From: Paragonimus skrjabini miyazakii
Lineage: Eukaryota > Platyhelminthes > Trematoda > Plagiorchiida > Troglotrematidae
DNA: 64,000 bases
Reading direction: 5' to 3'
Assembly (NCBI GenBank): GCA_014338405.1
Contig: JTDE01000122.1
Location: forward strand, 79,542-143,541
In this document: piece by piece, positions 45,270 to 57,128 of the stretch
Numbering within the stretch: position 1 is the first letter of the stretch
How the letters are laid out: every line of letters begins with the position of its first letter
Translations under genes and position numbers: made by a program
The notes under the pieces: generated by a model
Databases searched by the model: none
What the model saw: only the letters and a program-made list of their open reading frames with translations
What the model was told of the DNA's origin: nothing

Positions 45270-45462
45270 AATGATAACGCCGGAAACAGGTAATCCCAAG
45301 CAAACAGCGGCTGTTCAGAAGGATGTGATTCAAACATTATCTGCTTCAGCAAGACAAGTTTCACTAATACTTAGTGAGACAGATTCCACGAAACAAAATG
45401 TGATCATCATGTTGCAGAAAGGTTCACGTACTCCCCACACTGAAGTTGGTATGGATTGGTAA
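45270..45462 (+). CDS. candidate exon 2 of the 44-48 kb cluster
   Basis: The acceptor ACATTCTCACTGGTGACAG has a CTAAC branch-point-like string about 20 bases before the AG at 45268-45269. The frame (one leading base) gives 63 codons to TAA 45460-45462. If a weak GTTCAC donor near 45422 is used, the remainder (one base) fits the two-base start of the next candidate. The peptide includes KQTAAVQKDVIQTLSASARQ. Its phase does not join directly to the 44243-44454 exon, so an exon would be missing between. Confidence 0.2.
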
Positions 45463-45968
45463 CAAAATGTGGGCTTCAATGATAAAGTTGATGATCGTTC
45501 CAATCACTATTTTATGAGTATGCGTGTAACCAGCTATGCAGAGATAATTACTTACAAATTCCACAACACTACCAAAAATGATCGCACGGGTCATAATAAG
45601 TTTTGCATACTAATATTACACCTCGCAAGCATAAAACTAGAGATCACTTGACTGTAGTCATTTCTGTTTTAGCCATTTAAACATAATAGTACTATTTAAA
45701 ATTTCGTATTTCAACGCTGTCATTCAGATTTTTCTTATAAAAATTGCATTGTTATAAATTGCAACCTTTTTTTCGCTCAGTTGTAAACATTTCACAAATC
45801 TATAAAAATCTGAATCTAACCTACATGGTGATTTATCAAACACTTGTGGCAAAGTAACCGGAAAATCCACTATTAAATGAATGTGAGAAAATTCTGCGTT
45901 TGACCAAAAATTAGCTCAGATTTCTCCGTGATAGTTATTTTATTCTGTACCAACTGTTTGCTTTTTAG

Positions 45969-46270
45969 TGGACAAAGAGGTAAATCAATTTAGTAGTCTT
46001 TCTTGTTGTGTGAACTCTAGATTCGCAAAAGTAATCAAGCAATACGAAAAAGAGAACATCTTCATAAAATCGGCATTTGCCGAAAGATGCGCTCGCTTGA
46101 CTGTGAGAATTGGGGCGTTTTGGATTTGCTCAGTCATAACATTTCACAGCTTTCAAAACTCACTGAGACATCTTGAAATTGTCAATGCAGAAAGACGATT
46201 AATCGACAGTATGGAGTTGGAAGATTATATAAAAACTTGGCGTCTACCGCTCCATAATGTGACTATTTAG
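45969..46270 (+). CDS. candidate exon 3 of the 44-48 kb cluster
   Basis: The acceptor CTGTTTGCTTTTTAG ends at 45968. The frame (two bases, then 99 codons) is open to TAG 46268-46270. A GTGAGA donor at 46103 would end the exon early, leaving 44 codons rich in charged and aromatic residues (FAKVIKQYEKENIFIKSAFA). The longer version adds a hydrophobic stretch (RIGAFWICSVITFHSF) and a helix ending ELEDYIKTW. The latter faintly recalls the N-terminal helix of prolyl 4-hydroxylase alpha subunits, not enough to name it. Confidence 0.22.
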
Positions 46271-47455
46271 TTTATAAAGCAATTAAGGAATCCATCTACT
46301 GTGGTATTCCATGAAACATAACTAAATCGCAACATCTCCACTTTCATCATTAAGTCCTAGTGATTTCAATCTGAAGTCTCGATTTCCCTTTAATAGTTAA
46401 TACGTCCGGTGGGCTTAACTGTGAAAGAGTGACAAGGGTTATCATTCTAACGTAAATTATTATTTGTGTGTTTCAAACTGAGAAAATCAAGTATCTACTT
46501 TAAAACGGTTGTCACCTAGGGTTTGTTCATTAGCTGTTATACTACGCCCAACGCAAAGCTCATGCGACAACGGTTAAGATACACTGTCTGACAAAACTCA
46601 TGCGAACCTGAAAAATAGGTGGCACTGGGCGTTTTATACTACTGTATTTCAGTGAAAATATCAACCCTTAGATATTCATCTACCAAATCTGGTTTAACCT
46701 TTTACTCATACATGCATAATCTAAGTACATAAATCTTCCACGCCATCGAAAAACGTTTGACACTTTGGACGATCCCTTTTTATATGCAAATTGTTAGTGT
46801 TATTTCGTTTTGGTGTACAAGTTTTAATAATGTTCCTGTTTTCCTGACCTCAAAACTGAGGTTTCAAAAATTCAACTTGAACGATGACGTCCGTAGTGTT
46901 TCTGGGTTTAATTCACTAAAATTGATTAAGAAATATTTTGTGAATTTCTATTAATACTGCCAAACAAAATTAACTGCAATAACTATGTTTACTTTGGTGG
47001 TTCTTTTACTTCTGTTAAGTATGTGGAAGTAATCAAGTAACAGTAGGATCATTCTAACCCCTGTTAATTGGAATTGCAAATCCATTGTTGATAATGAACC
47101 CACATGATGCATTATTTTACTTCCACTAACTAGCATTTGAACTGACATCTTTAACAAACATGTGTGCTGCAAGACACGTATAAGGCTTAGCTTGAGCATC
47201 CTGTTGCCAATACTCTTGAAGGTAAAAAATTCAGTTTAAGCCATATAAAAAAATTCTATCCGACAATTAATCACTCTCACGTTGGACACGATTATGAGTA
47301 GTTTACATCACTTTTGTCAAACAAGGTGAAACATTTGACAACTTTGTGCGAACAATAGAATTCGGCGGTGTAAAGTTAACAATTAGAAAAAGGCTAAAGT
47401 GCAGACTGGTAAGGTTTGTGACCGTTTTTCAATTAACCGTGTTTCCCACCTACAG

Positions 47456-47619
47456 GAGAGTGGTCTGAAGCGTGTTATGGGAAAACAAAACATCAGCCTC
47501 ATGGAGATCATCCGCTAGTGGTATCTCTCAGAACATATAATGATCCGTCAGTAGCGAAAGAGATCATAGAGATATGGGTGGGTTGTCCAGTCAAACTTCA
47601 TCAGATTAGTGAACGTTGA
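47456..47619 (+). CDS. candidate 3' terminal exon with poly(A) signal, 44-48 kb cluster
   Basis: The strong acceptor GTTTCCCACCTACAG ends at 47455. The frame (two bases, 53 codons) reaches TGA 47617-47619, and AATAAA follows at 47633-47638, so acceptor, stop and poly(A) signal are well spaced for a last exon. The peptide starts EWSEACYGKTKHQPHGDHPL and includes YNDPSVAKEIIEIW. A GTGGGT donor after that point could instead splice in phase to the next candidate exon, giving an alternative end. The family is not recognised. Confidence 0.3.
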
Positions 47620-47947
47620 CAGAAGCTCTGAAAATAAATGTTTTTCCGTTCAATCCGTAAACTGTGTTGCCAAAACAATTTTATTGAATGAATTTGATTA
47701 AACTTCCCTTGAAGACTACCTTGAGTTATTTCCACTTGTTTTAAGCGCAGTCATATCAGGCACTCATTGAAATGCACAAACTTATTCAACCGTACCTCCA
47801 AAATTACTGTCAACAACGACGAAACTTTGTTTTCTATATTAAAAATTGTGCAGGTTGCCTAAACTAATTAACCATGTGCATGCGCGAATTAACATTTTGA
47901 AAAGCAGGGCTGATAAACTTATGATGTAAAAATTTTGCTTTTTACAG

Positions 47948-48055
47948 GAGTTTAAAAACAGACTGCAATCGTTCTTCGACCTTGTTGATCAAACTCGGCT
48001 ATGTCTGCTGGATAGATTGATGTCAACAATGAATACTTTTAGAAAAGCGAAATAA
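47948..48055 (+). CDS. candidate alternative terminal exon, helical
   Basis: The acceptor TTTGCTTTTTACAG ends at 47947. The phase-0 frame gives 35 codons (EFKNRLQSFFDLVDQTRLCL at the start) and TAA at 48053-48055. It is amphipathic and coiled-coil-like. Its phase matches the GTGGGT donor near 47580 in the previous candidate. It is too short to carry weight alone, and no AATAAA follows. Confidence 0.2.
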   Translation, partial: EFKNRLQSFFDLVDQTRLCLLDRLMSTMNTFRKAK

Positions 48056-49221
48056 TACTTCCGGTTTTGTTTAAAGTTAGACGACCAGAGGTTTTGTTGA
48101 CTTCGGTAACCGAAACCTGAAGTTAGTTGTTCCATTAGTTCACGTGAACCTACACTACAAGCGGCACTGAGGTGCCTTTTGCCACGAGCAGAGTAAAATA
48201 ATAGAACAGTCTAAATATAAGGCATGTAAATGATTGGATATGAAAATAAGTAGGCCTTTTATGTTGCAGCTGCTGCACAAAATATGACGGTGAAAGTCTG
48301 AAAGACTTGTTTATTATCACAGCTTGTTTAATCCTTTACCAGTTTTGTGTTACCGGTTGAGACCAAGCAATTTGTAGATTGTAATAACATCCAGCCGAAA
48401 GTGCTTGCACTTTCACTTTCAACCCGTATCTACGAGACTTTTTGCGACACCGTGTAAATCGTGGAACGAATGGCATATTTGAAGACATTTTTACGGATCA
48501 CTCTTACAGGCTAAGTAATATACTGACGAAATTGTTTGCTTGAGCAGAAATGAAAGGCGCATTTATGTATCGAAACTTTGCATACGATCTACCAAATGGT
48601 CCTATGCAACCTTGGCTGAAACAATCGCCATATATTCGATAGTTGTTTGCCATGTGTGTTTTTGTAGGCATTCCGTTGATACCTGGCATATGCATAGCTC
48701 ATTCGCCTCTAGTGAACGTTCACTTTACTCTGCTGATATTTTGTTTTCAGAAGAAAAAAAAGATGTTAATTGCATTTGTTCATGTCGAGTCTCAAAACAG
48801 TCTCCAAGACCTCTAAATCTCTCTCTTACGTTAATAATAACCTACACCACTAGAAGGATGTTGCCGTTAGAATCCTAATACTCAAACAAAAGGAATCTAC
48901 ACAATTATTCAAGTTGCGATGAACATCAACAGGACTAGGTAAACATGCCATTGATTGGTAGGGTTACTTCTAAGACGCGACCGCACAAACCTTCCGCGGT
49001 CAGTTGGTCATATTGTTTTTCCTTTGAAGAACTCGCCCGATTTGATTTGACTGGCAGTACGCTGTGTGAGTTTTCACCGTCTCTTTTCCTGACCTAGTCA
49101 TTGAATAGAACTCGGTGCAAGCATTTATGCGGATTACCCACACTCCTTGCTCGTTAGCGATGTAAGTCAGAAAATTCGGCTGAGCTTAGATGTCACCTAC
49201 GTCATCAATATATCCGCTGAC
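48056..49221. other. non-coding stretch with two acceptor-like sites
   Basis: Strong acceptors end at 48667 (TGTGTTTTTGTAG) and 48750 (GATATTTTGTTTTCAG). After the second, 42 codons are open to a stop at 48878. Two frames are open at once here, so no model is preferred. Confidence 0.35.
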
Positions 49222-49455
49222 TTAGTGACGCTGTGGAACCCACTTCCAACCTTCATTTGAATTAGGCAGCTTGTTGAACGTCTTGACTGTATTGTCGTTT
49301 GCACATAAAAAATATTCTGGCGTAGAGGGTTTTATGTTGTAAGTTACGCAGATCCTCCACATTTTGTGATGATTAGATGTAACGATGTTTTCTGAGGTTT
49401 GTATTACAAACGGTAAACGATCTAAAGTGCAGAAATCCCACCGTTTTTCATTCAC
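49222..49455 (-). CDS. candidate terminal exon, unknown protein
   Basis: On the minus strand a CATGCTGCACAG acceptor precedes 49455. The frame runs 77 codons to TAA at 49222-49224. The peptide starts VNEKRWDFCTLDRLPFVIQT and ends NSNEGWKWVPQRH, with an average soluble-protein composition. The YFLCANDNTVKTF segment has a WD-repeat-like rhythm, but a single blade is not evidence. No poly(A) signal follows. Confidence 0.2.
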   Translation of the reverse strand: MNEKRWDFCTLDRLPFVIQTSENIVTSNHHKMWRICVTYNIKPSTPEYFLCANDNTVKTFNKLPNSNEGWKWVPQRH

Positions 49456-51622
49456 CTGTGCAGCATGTCAAACTATCGTGCACAGGGGAAGATTGTTTCG
49501 TATTTGAGTCGTACCCCAAGTTAATTCTAGTTCATCCATTGTTGTATGAAATATACTTATATGGTGTAACCCCCAAGCATTCTGACGACTAGTGGTCGTA
49601 TTTTGACCAGTTATCGTTTTTGAGATAGACTTTCAATTGGTTTATTGACCTTGCTTAACCCTGAAATCACGTGCTGATTGCTTGTTTTAGTTGGCCGTAG
49701 TAAGTAATTTGGGCATACAGACATGTACCGCGTAACTGTTGTAGCCTAGACCCAGGTTATGTCACCGGAACAGATCGAAAAATTAACAATTTCGTTTCAA
49801 AACTAACAACAACAACATGCAAGCGCGCATTCACAATCAACTATCGGTGATCTGTAGTGACGTTAACATGAAAAGATTAAACATTCAACCACTTTGTAAG
49901 TAAGCTAGGAGCAATGCAGGGAAAAATGAATTTCTTGTTGCACATGTTCTATATAGGAATTTTTTAACGGTAAATATGCCGGTATTTAATGAACTCTTTT
50001 TCTCTTCGAAGCTGTGTGAGCAGTTCAGTTGAACTGCAAAGTCAATGGCTTGAAAGGGATCAGTTTGAAAATATGAGCTAGAGCAACGTTTTGGCGGAAA
50101 ATAACAGCTAAATATTTGCTTAAATGTATGGCTAAGTCTAAGCTTAAAAAGTTGAATCTATAGACTGGAGGCCATGTTGAAAAAACGTTGTGTAACTTAT
50201 TCAGAACATTTACGTCGCTGTTGACGGAAGATGGTAAATAATAGATTGAAAAGGATCCTACATTTTATGTGTCTAAATTCTTTTAAGAAATCATCGAAAA
50301 CCAAACATATAATAACTAGCAAATTATCAAGCTGGTTTCACAAACTTTGTTTTTACTTTTGCCACAAAGACAACCATCATCCACGGCTTTCCGTGCTAGA
50401 ACATCGACGTAATGTGCATGTTAATACAGGTTAATCAAAGTTATTTATACTTCTCCAGACTGCACATAACCTTCCTCAAACTCGCATCAGAGTAGAGTTT
50501 CACTCTTGCTAGTTTTCATCTATAGTGTGCACTCCAACGAAGATTGAGATCTGGAGTCTTGTGAAGCGTGTTGAACACTGAACGATTATTATCAACATCA
50601 ACACGACAGAATAAGAACATGTTACCGCTTAATCACACCCAGACGCATGTCATTTAAGCTTATGCACCACTGGCAAGCTCTAACCAAAAGGAAATGCCGG
50701 CTCAACGCATTCTCTCCGAATAACCTGGCTGGAAGTTATATCTGAATACAACATCTAGGATAAATCGTAAGTGGTGTTCGATTTGTGGCCACAGACTTTC
50801 CGGCTACTAACCACAAGGCAGGAGTAAATAAAAAGTCCTCAGTTTGAAACTTCAACTTGAGTAAATGCGTAGCTTTCAAATTGTCCAACAACCAATGCTG
50901 AAGACATCGCAGACTGTTGATTTCCAGCCGTTTGCCACCTGTGACAAAGTTTTTGACAAATTTCTCGCTGTACTTTCCCAAAACATGCCTCATATATATA
51001 TTTAACACAAGCAATCCGTTTGTTGATTTCAACATGTTCAAACAAAATAAACCATGTACATAATTATCATATTCGGGTCGGTATCACAGCATCGGGCAAG
51101 CTTACATCAACAGTGATTAGGAGATCCTGTTAACTTATACACATGTCTGTAGTGCTTAAAGTATGAACACTGACTGCCCTGGATCACACCACGGTACAAG
51201 TTCGAAAACATTTTGTTCTCTTCTCACACGGACGTGATTTGTTCTGGGAAGCTGGTTATTATGAGCCTATGGGGTTAAATGCACAAATGACAGTACTGTA
51301 GACTGATATCTCCTGAAGGGCAACTGTTTAAACACCGAAATAATAGCTTCCACCGCAGCCATCGACGTATCTACAGTAATCCAAAAGCTATAGTGGACAA
51401 CAGAAAAAGTCTAACCAAGATTATTACAAACAATTGTTACAAAGCGATTCGGATATCACTTTTAACATTCTGATCAAAAGTCTTTTGCCTAGTATTCTCT
51501 TTAGCAGGTTCACAAAGATATACGCTTCAATGAATTGGGAAAAATATTAGATTATTCTCACGGTATGCTGCTGTAAGCCGTATGTTCACAACTGGTACGA
51601 CTGCTGAAATTGCTTTCTCATT
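49456..51622. other. long stretch without a supported gene
   Basis: It contains a 67-codon ATG frame at 50231-50434 (+, very basic) and two overlapping minus-strand frames at 50736-51041 and 50839-51045. None has splice or poly(A) support. The end may include eroded LINE sequence leading into the next feature. Confidence 0.35.
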
Positions 51623-51891
51623 TTTGTTTCATCACTCTCAACTAACGGTGTTGCAATTTGGCACTTAGCACTTCTTGGCAATGCAAACGTTGACCTTCTA
51701 GTCGACCCTTTTTCGGAACTTTATAAGAAAACCAAACTTTCTACTACTCATCAGTGATACCAATGGAGTTTTTCCAGAACTGTTACTAATATGACGGAAA
51801 CTTACTTGACCTTTATGTAGAAAACAATCATTGTTTTGCTTTCAAGGTTGATCAAAATCTATATATGGAGACTAGTGATCACTCACCGTTG
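51623..51891 (+). mobile_element. probable LINE endonuclease (APE-type) relic
   Basis: Two consecutive frames line up with the end of the APE-type endonuclease of non-LTR retrotransposons. First comes LALLGNANVDLL (family: LLGDFNxDL) at about 51665. Then, after a stop, comes SRTVTNMTET (family: PTRxTxxxxT). After a frameshift comes NLLDLYVENNHC ending METSDHSPL at 51889-51891 (family: LLDLIxTN...SDHxP). The order and spacing fit the family. One stop and at least one frameshift mark it as dead. No RT domain was found downstream. Confidence 0.5.
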
Positions 51892-54639
51892 TAAAGCATA
51901 ATGATGCCTTCTGGCTGCTATGGTAAAAAATGATCAGTAAAATATTTAACGCCATATCACCCATCACTTACTGTTGTACAACGACAGATTAACATGCAAG
52001 ATAGAATACTGCCACTTTGCTTAACACTAAACAGGGGCCAAGTAACGATTTTTCAAACTGAAAAGCCGGTGACCGCCAAAACAACAGTACAACTCTCAAT
52101 TTATCTATAAAGAAAACCAAGTTAAAAAATTGTATGTTAAAGAATACGACTGTTGTTTAATCGTTCGAACTACCCTCGAAATTTAATCAGTTGTGAGTAA
52201 TCCTCATTCATCTTTCACTGACTTGATTTGAACCTATATTGTGAATGCATCAGATCAGTGCATTACGCTACATTTGACTAAATTGGGAAGAAAAATCGCT
52301 TCACAGATTAACACACTTCACAATTCTCAGGGTGATCGCACGTAATACATCAAATCAAATTTGCATCAGCATGGTAAGTAAAGCTGTCGCCTTTAGGAGA
52401 AAGCATTTTGACTGAATCCGCTGTAACAACAAAACTTAAACTTATGGAATACTTTATTCTATTATATGTGGATACCATGAATCAGCAGTCCTTCCGGTCT
52501 TCCGAATGAGCAGATTGATTGTGCGCAACATGCCTATGGTGTGAGTTTAAACGGATAGTAGATGGGTTAGAAATTACAACCTTAATTGTTAGATCAATGA
52601 TGCAGCATCTACAGAGTCGCGTTTTCACCGCAGAATAAACATTACTGACAGGTAGTGCAAGAAGGTCAATACAAAAATGCACAACAGCAGTTAGTCGCAA
52701 CTTCTATGTTCACATTCATATACTAGTCAGATTTTTGATAGTCAACAATTAGTGAATATCCTTCCCCAGATGGCGATTTAAACCATGATTACGTTTTCTT
52801 GAATCATTCATTTTGAATAGAGCACCACTAAGCACAGGTGAAGACCAACTTATTTCGTCAAACAGCTCACTCCAGTTAACATTTGAGTAGTTTTCAGGTT
52901 GCACATATGTTCTGAAGCGACAAATCATCTGTCCCGTGGAATGTAGGTGGCAAGCACATGCTCAGAATTCTACACCATACTAAAATCATAAAAACTGTTG
53001 TTGGGTGGTATTATTAGTGCCTTTAACTATCAAACAGTGTATTAGTTTTCATGAGAAGACAACCTGACGATCGTATGGTTTGGAGATATCTTCGTCATCA
53101 TCGGATATGTAAAAGTTGGATATTATATGCGAATTCTCTACGTGGTGTGATAGTATTAGTTCTAGTTTTTAATCGAGTTATTCATAGACAAGTTGTGCTA
53201 CTTGTGACCGGTAAACAGAAGGTCAGGATGAACTGACCGCTCACCATGAAAGGTCAAACGCTTTGGTCGATGCCATAGTGGGTTCTTGGGATGGCCTTTG
53301 ATTGTTGGTCGGATATTTTTGGACGACTATGAACGACTAGATAGTATAATCCATGTGGTTTCTCTCAGTCAGGTGAGCAACAGCTGCAATTTTTGTCGAT
53401 TTTCTCACTGCAGTTCTTAACGAGGCTAGATGATGTTCTCAAATATTTTTTTGCAAACTGTGTTGTCTTACACCCGAAATGACGTGAACCTGTACTCCGG
53501 TCACAATTACATGAAGTTACCACGTATACTAACGATCACTCAATTAGGGCTACTCACCAAGTAAAAAACGAGGAAATCCATATACCTATCAATCGATCAT
53601 ATTTCGTGGTAAGTAGTAGAAAAATTCAATTGATGTAAATTTACATTTGGACTGTCCGAGGTATTCTCCAAAAAAATTCGACATCACACTCTATGACCAC
53701 ATTACTAAGCAAAACATGGTTCAAAAACCATAAATAATGTTTTGAGTATAAATAAAACATCACCCATAATTAATCAAAGTTGTCGCATTCACATAGCCCG
53801 CCTCTTTCCAAAAGAGGTATTAGACTCGAGTAGTAGTGCATATTCATGTCACAGCCAGGACTAGAACTCCGGCCACGCTTTCACGAGGCAGCCATGTTCA
53901 CCAATGCGTTATCGACCTCACATTAGTCGCGATCGAATCATCACATCTCAAGCATCGATTAATCTTTAGTAGAAAACCTCTGAATGAACAGCGCAAGTCT
54001 GAAGTCAACTGTACACACAACCGTAGTGCTTGTTATCGCATGGATATATATCCCCACTTTGAAGGGAACAAATTAGTCTACCCTAATGTCATAATTATTG
54101 CCAACCAGTAGGCACCCTAGTGATTGTAGTTGAAGGCCAGTGAAAGTGGACTCCCTGGTGGAAGTCCACTGGTCATCAACGATCCCAGCCCATCTTCTCT
54201 GTAGGCCTGTGGGCAAGCTTTCGTCCAGCTTGTTTAGATTAGCGGAACAATTCGAATTCCTTGGTCAATCTGTATGGACCAGTGTGATGTCACAGGTTTT
54301 CATCCAAGTAGCTAAACTTCTGAACCCAATCTGGTCACAGACGCACAACTTAGGACCACTAAACAGTTTGCATGTCAGAAACCAAACGATGTGGTGTTGA
54401 CGGCCAGATTGAATGATATCCCGTTGATCTTTGTAAAGGTACACAGTATCCTATGGGTTTCACTGATTTATCACGGGAATGACAAATTAAATAAGAAAGC
54501 TTTAGTTTACCATGATGCAATCTGTTTTTCACGTCAATTTTTACGTCTAAGTATCCATGTATGTTTATGGTGACTCCTCGGGAGGTTTGACCTTAAGCTT
54601 CGACAGACTCACATTCAGAATGACTGAATTAAGTCACTT
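51892..54639. other. stretch without a supported gene
   Basis: Weak candidates are 52482-52644 (-, 53 codons after a pyrimidine-rich acceptor), 53051-53236 (+, 61-codon ATG frame), 54140-54400 (+, 86 codons) and 54391-54573 (+). At 53845-53925 the minus strand has a GTTCTAGTCC B-box-like string, but no cloverleaf. A 7-bp inverted repeat GTGGACT/AGTCCAC lies at 54146-54169. Confidence 0.35.
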
Positions 54640-54855
54640 CTAGCGCCTGACCAAACTGGTCCTGCGATTATGGTGTTCTTGCCTCGCCGCCTTATTTTGC
54701 TTCCACTGGAGCGATTTCTTGCTCGGCAACTTCTGCTGTAACTCCACTTTTTTCTCCGCCGTTTCAACCTCTCTGTTGCAAGCAAAATTTTCTTCCGCTG
54801 CAGTTGTGCTTCTGTTTGAATGCAAGTTCGGTATTCTTAATTTCCCCGCTTTCAG
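54640..54855 (+). other. 200-bp pyrimidine-biased tract ending in a splice acceptor
   Basis: The plus strand is markedly C/T-rich for about 200 bases and ends in TTTCCCCGCTTTCAG. On the minus strand the purine richness leaves all three frames nearly free of stops, so a Lys/Glu/Arg-rich frame there (54640-54825) is best explained by composition. The tract may work as an unusually long polypyrimidine tract. Confidence 0.5.
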
Positions 54856-55001
54856 TTAACAACGAAAAGTTTAATAAAAAACTAATTTACAAAGTTGCCT
54901 ATGTTGAACCACTTTCGGAAGCACACAATGGACCGAAACATTTGCCTTACAGTCTGGTTGTTATGACCACCATGAACTTCCGGTTTTTACTTGGGACCTA
55001 A
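54856..55001 (+). CDS. candidate 3' terminal exon, unknown protein
   Basis: It follows the strongest acceptor context in the window (see 54640-54855). The frame (two bases, then 47 codons) ends at TAA 54999-55001. The peptide starts NNEKFNKKLIYKVAYVEPLS and ends MTTMNFRFLLGT. No AATAAA is visible nearby, and no family is recognised. Two minus-strand frames (54998-55195 and 55180-55392) converge on its end. Confidence 0.28.
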
Positions 55002-57101
55002 CGACAGAAATACCTGCTTCGATTTGTGTAATTGAACAAGAGTACGGGTGCTTGTACCGCCCCATAGAAAATTATTTTTTCAGACAAGCAATGGAATATT
55101 TGGCCAGTTTTTTTCAGGTACAAAATGAAAGTGGATGTTGTAAACGTTTTCCACATACCTACCTTTGTTTTTGAGTCACCTACGTTTGGCACCATAACCG
55201 ATAAATGTGAGTACTTTGAGTATCACTACTGAGCTGAAAAAGTTGAGAATACTTTGTTCTATGAATGTGTGGTTTTTCAGTAGATTCTTGAAGACACATT
55301 AGCTTGAAAGACATATTATTGTCTTCATGTTGTGAACCTTGATTCTGAGTGTGACCAAAAATCATTCTAGCCTGTTGGCAGTACTCGAGCATTACACTTC
55401 ACTGCCAGTAAGGAAGTGTTACTTTTCTATTACAAGTTTATTCATCTGCAAGCATACTCAAAAATGCAGTCAGTCGGTAGTTCTAGGTAGAGCTTTTGTT
55501 TCTTGCATATAGTGTAAGCAAGTTGTTCATTCGCGTACGACAACGAACATAAGACATCATCTCAGCGACCTCACCAGTCAAAAATGACCTACAGTAATTC
55601 TCAGCAGTTAATTATTAGTAACTACCTCAATTGAGTTGAAAATGGAAGCCAGAAGCATCGGACATGCTGGGTAAATCTATAGTCAGCCCTTTAGAACCAG
55701 CATCATCAGGACAGATGGGATGTTTACGTTCCGATCATTAAAATATTCGCTCATCGAAGTGATATTTGTCGTATGTAGGCGGCTTCTCTCAACTGAACCA
55801 TGACTTCCTCAAACTGAAAAGAGAGTTGCAATGTCAAGAGTACATTCATTTTAGGAAGGCAACAATTCAAAGTTAACAAATGATTCGTTTACTCTCATCG
55901 GTAGGTCACCCGCTTGTGCTGTATAGTTTCTCTCTCATTTTGATCCTAAACTATCGTACATAGACCAGGTGGCGACAATTGTGCTTTCTTGCCATATAAA
56001 GAGTTTTCGTAGGACCATTCAGTACACTATGCCAATGTAGATCCAGTAGCATCGGCTGTCCTCTTAACCGTTTTATCAATGGCCATATAGTTTACTAAAA
56101 ATATAAACGTATATTTTGCGGTGTTAACATGATTCGTCCAGTGACACACTAGGTCGTTTCCTTTACAGTGACTATAATGAGCACGCATTCAAACATATCG
56201 ATGAAACATTCCATTCGGTCGTCTTTGATATGGCAGAATATTTTTTGATACAAATGTTTCAGCATATACGATTCGACAGAGCTGTCAACACATTACTGAA
56301 ATAGTGCTTGTCGTCGTTACATATACTAGCTGAACAAAATCCAGCGCAGATGTCGAGACAAATTAGCTTATGATGCATGTGTACATGTGTTAATCAACTT
56401 AGAATGAACCGGATAATTTAGTGCGTTAAAATGTGGTAGGTTATCACAGTAAAATCTGAAACAAATTTGCAGTGGGGGAAAAGAACAGCATTTATTGGCC
56501 TTATTATTCAATTAGTTGATATAGAACATATCTCGCCTTGGTAAAATGAAAAGTCTTGCTAAGTCGGGAGGAATTCGGAATTCTTTATGGCAATTATATA
56601 TCAGTGTAAGCCGGTACCAACCTTGGTTGTTTGCTCGGTGGAAATATCTGCATATACCGTATCATCATTCGAGTAAATAATGGCTTTTCCTTTGTCTGTT
56701 CTCATTTGCATTCGATAAAATGACATCTTTAGTGTTCTATTTACGCGATGAACTTAGTACATATCCATCTGTCCCTGTGTTAGCTATATTGGTTGTAAGC
56801 CTTACATAAAATAATTGGATTTAACTGCGAATAGTTTCTCATTCATACTGATGTTTTCTACGTTGTTAGATGAACACTAAGAAGTGACTGGTAAACAACA
56901 CAATTCCAAGATGACATGGCGTGTACAATTGAAGTCAAATAAATAATTGCAGATGACGAACGGCTAAGGAAAAGAGATTTATTTGTTCGACAATATTTAG
57001 AAAATCTTCAGTGTAATGGATGGTACTCGGCGGTCAGATTTTTACCATGTCCGTTCAACCGATATCTTTCCAATTTAGAAACAAATGGGACAAGCTAGTC
57101 G
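55002..57101. other. stretch with two overlapping minus-strand frames, otherwise blank
   Basis: On the minus strand, ATG frames 55392-55180 (70 codons) and 55195-54998 (65 codons) overlap by 16 bases in different frames, as a single frameshifted ORF would. Strong splice-like sites inside (CAACTTTTTCAG near 55243, AAG|GTAGGT near 55162) offer another reading. Beyond 55400 nothing is supported. Confidence 0.35.
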
Positions 57102-57128
57102 TTTATTAGTGCGTTTCGCTAGTTTGGC

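Noticed and set aside
46200..46250. Resemblance of a short helix (ending ELEDYIKTW) to the N-terminus of prolyl 4-hydroxylase alpha subunits
   Set aside because: Only about 25 residues are involved, with no catalytic-domain motif (HxD...H) anywhere nearby. It is too little to name a gene.
53845..53925. Possible tRNA or tRNA-derived SINE on the minus strand
   Set aside because: A B-box-like GTTCTAGTCC is present, but no A box at the right distance and no cloverleaf pairing could be drawn.
54640..54825. Lys/Glu/Arg-rich minus-strand frame resembling a coiled-coil or retroelement gag segment
   Set aside because: All three minus-strand frames are almost free of stops because the strand is purine-rich. 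The apparent protein is a composition effect.
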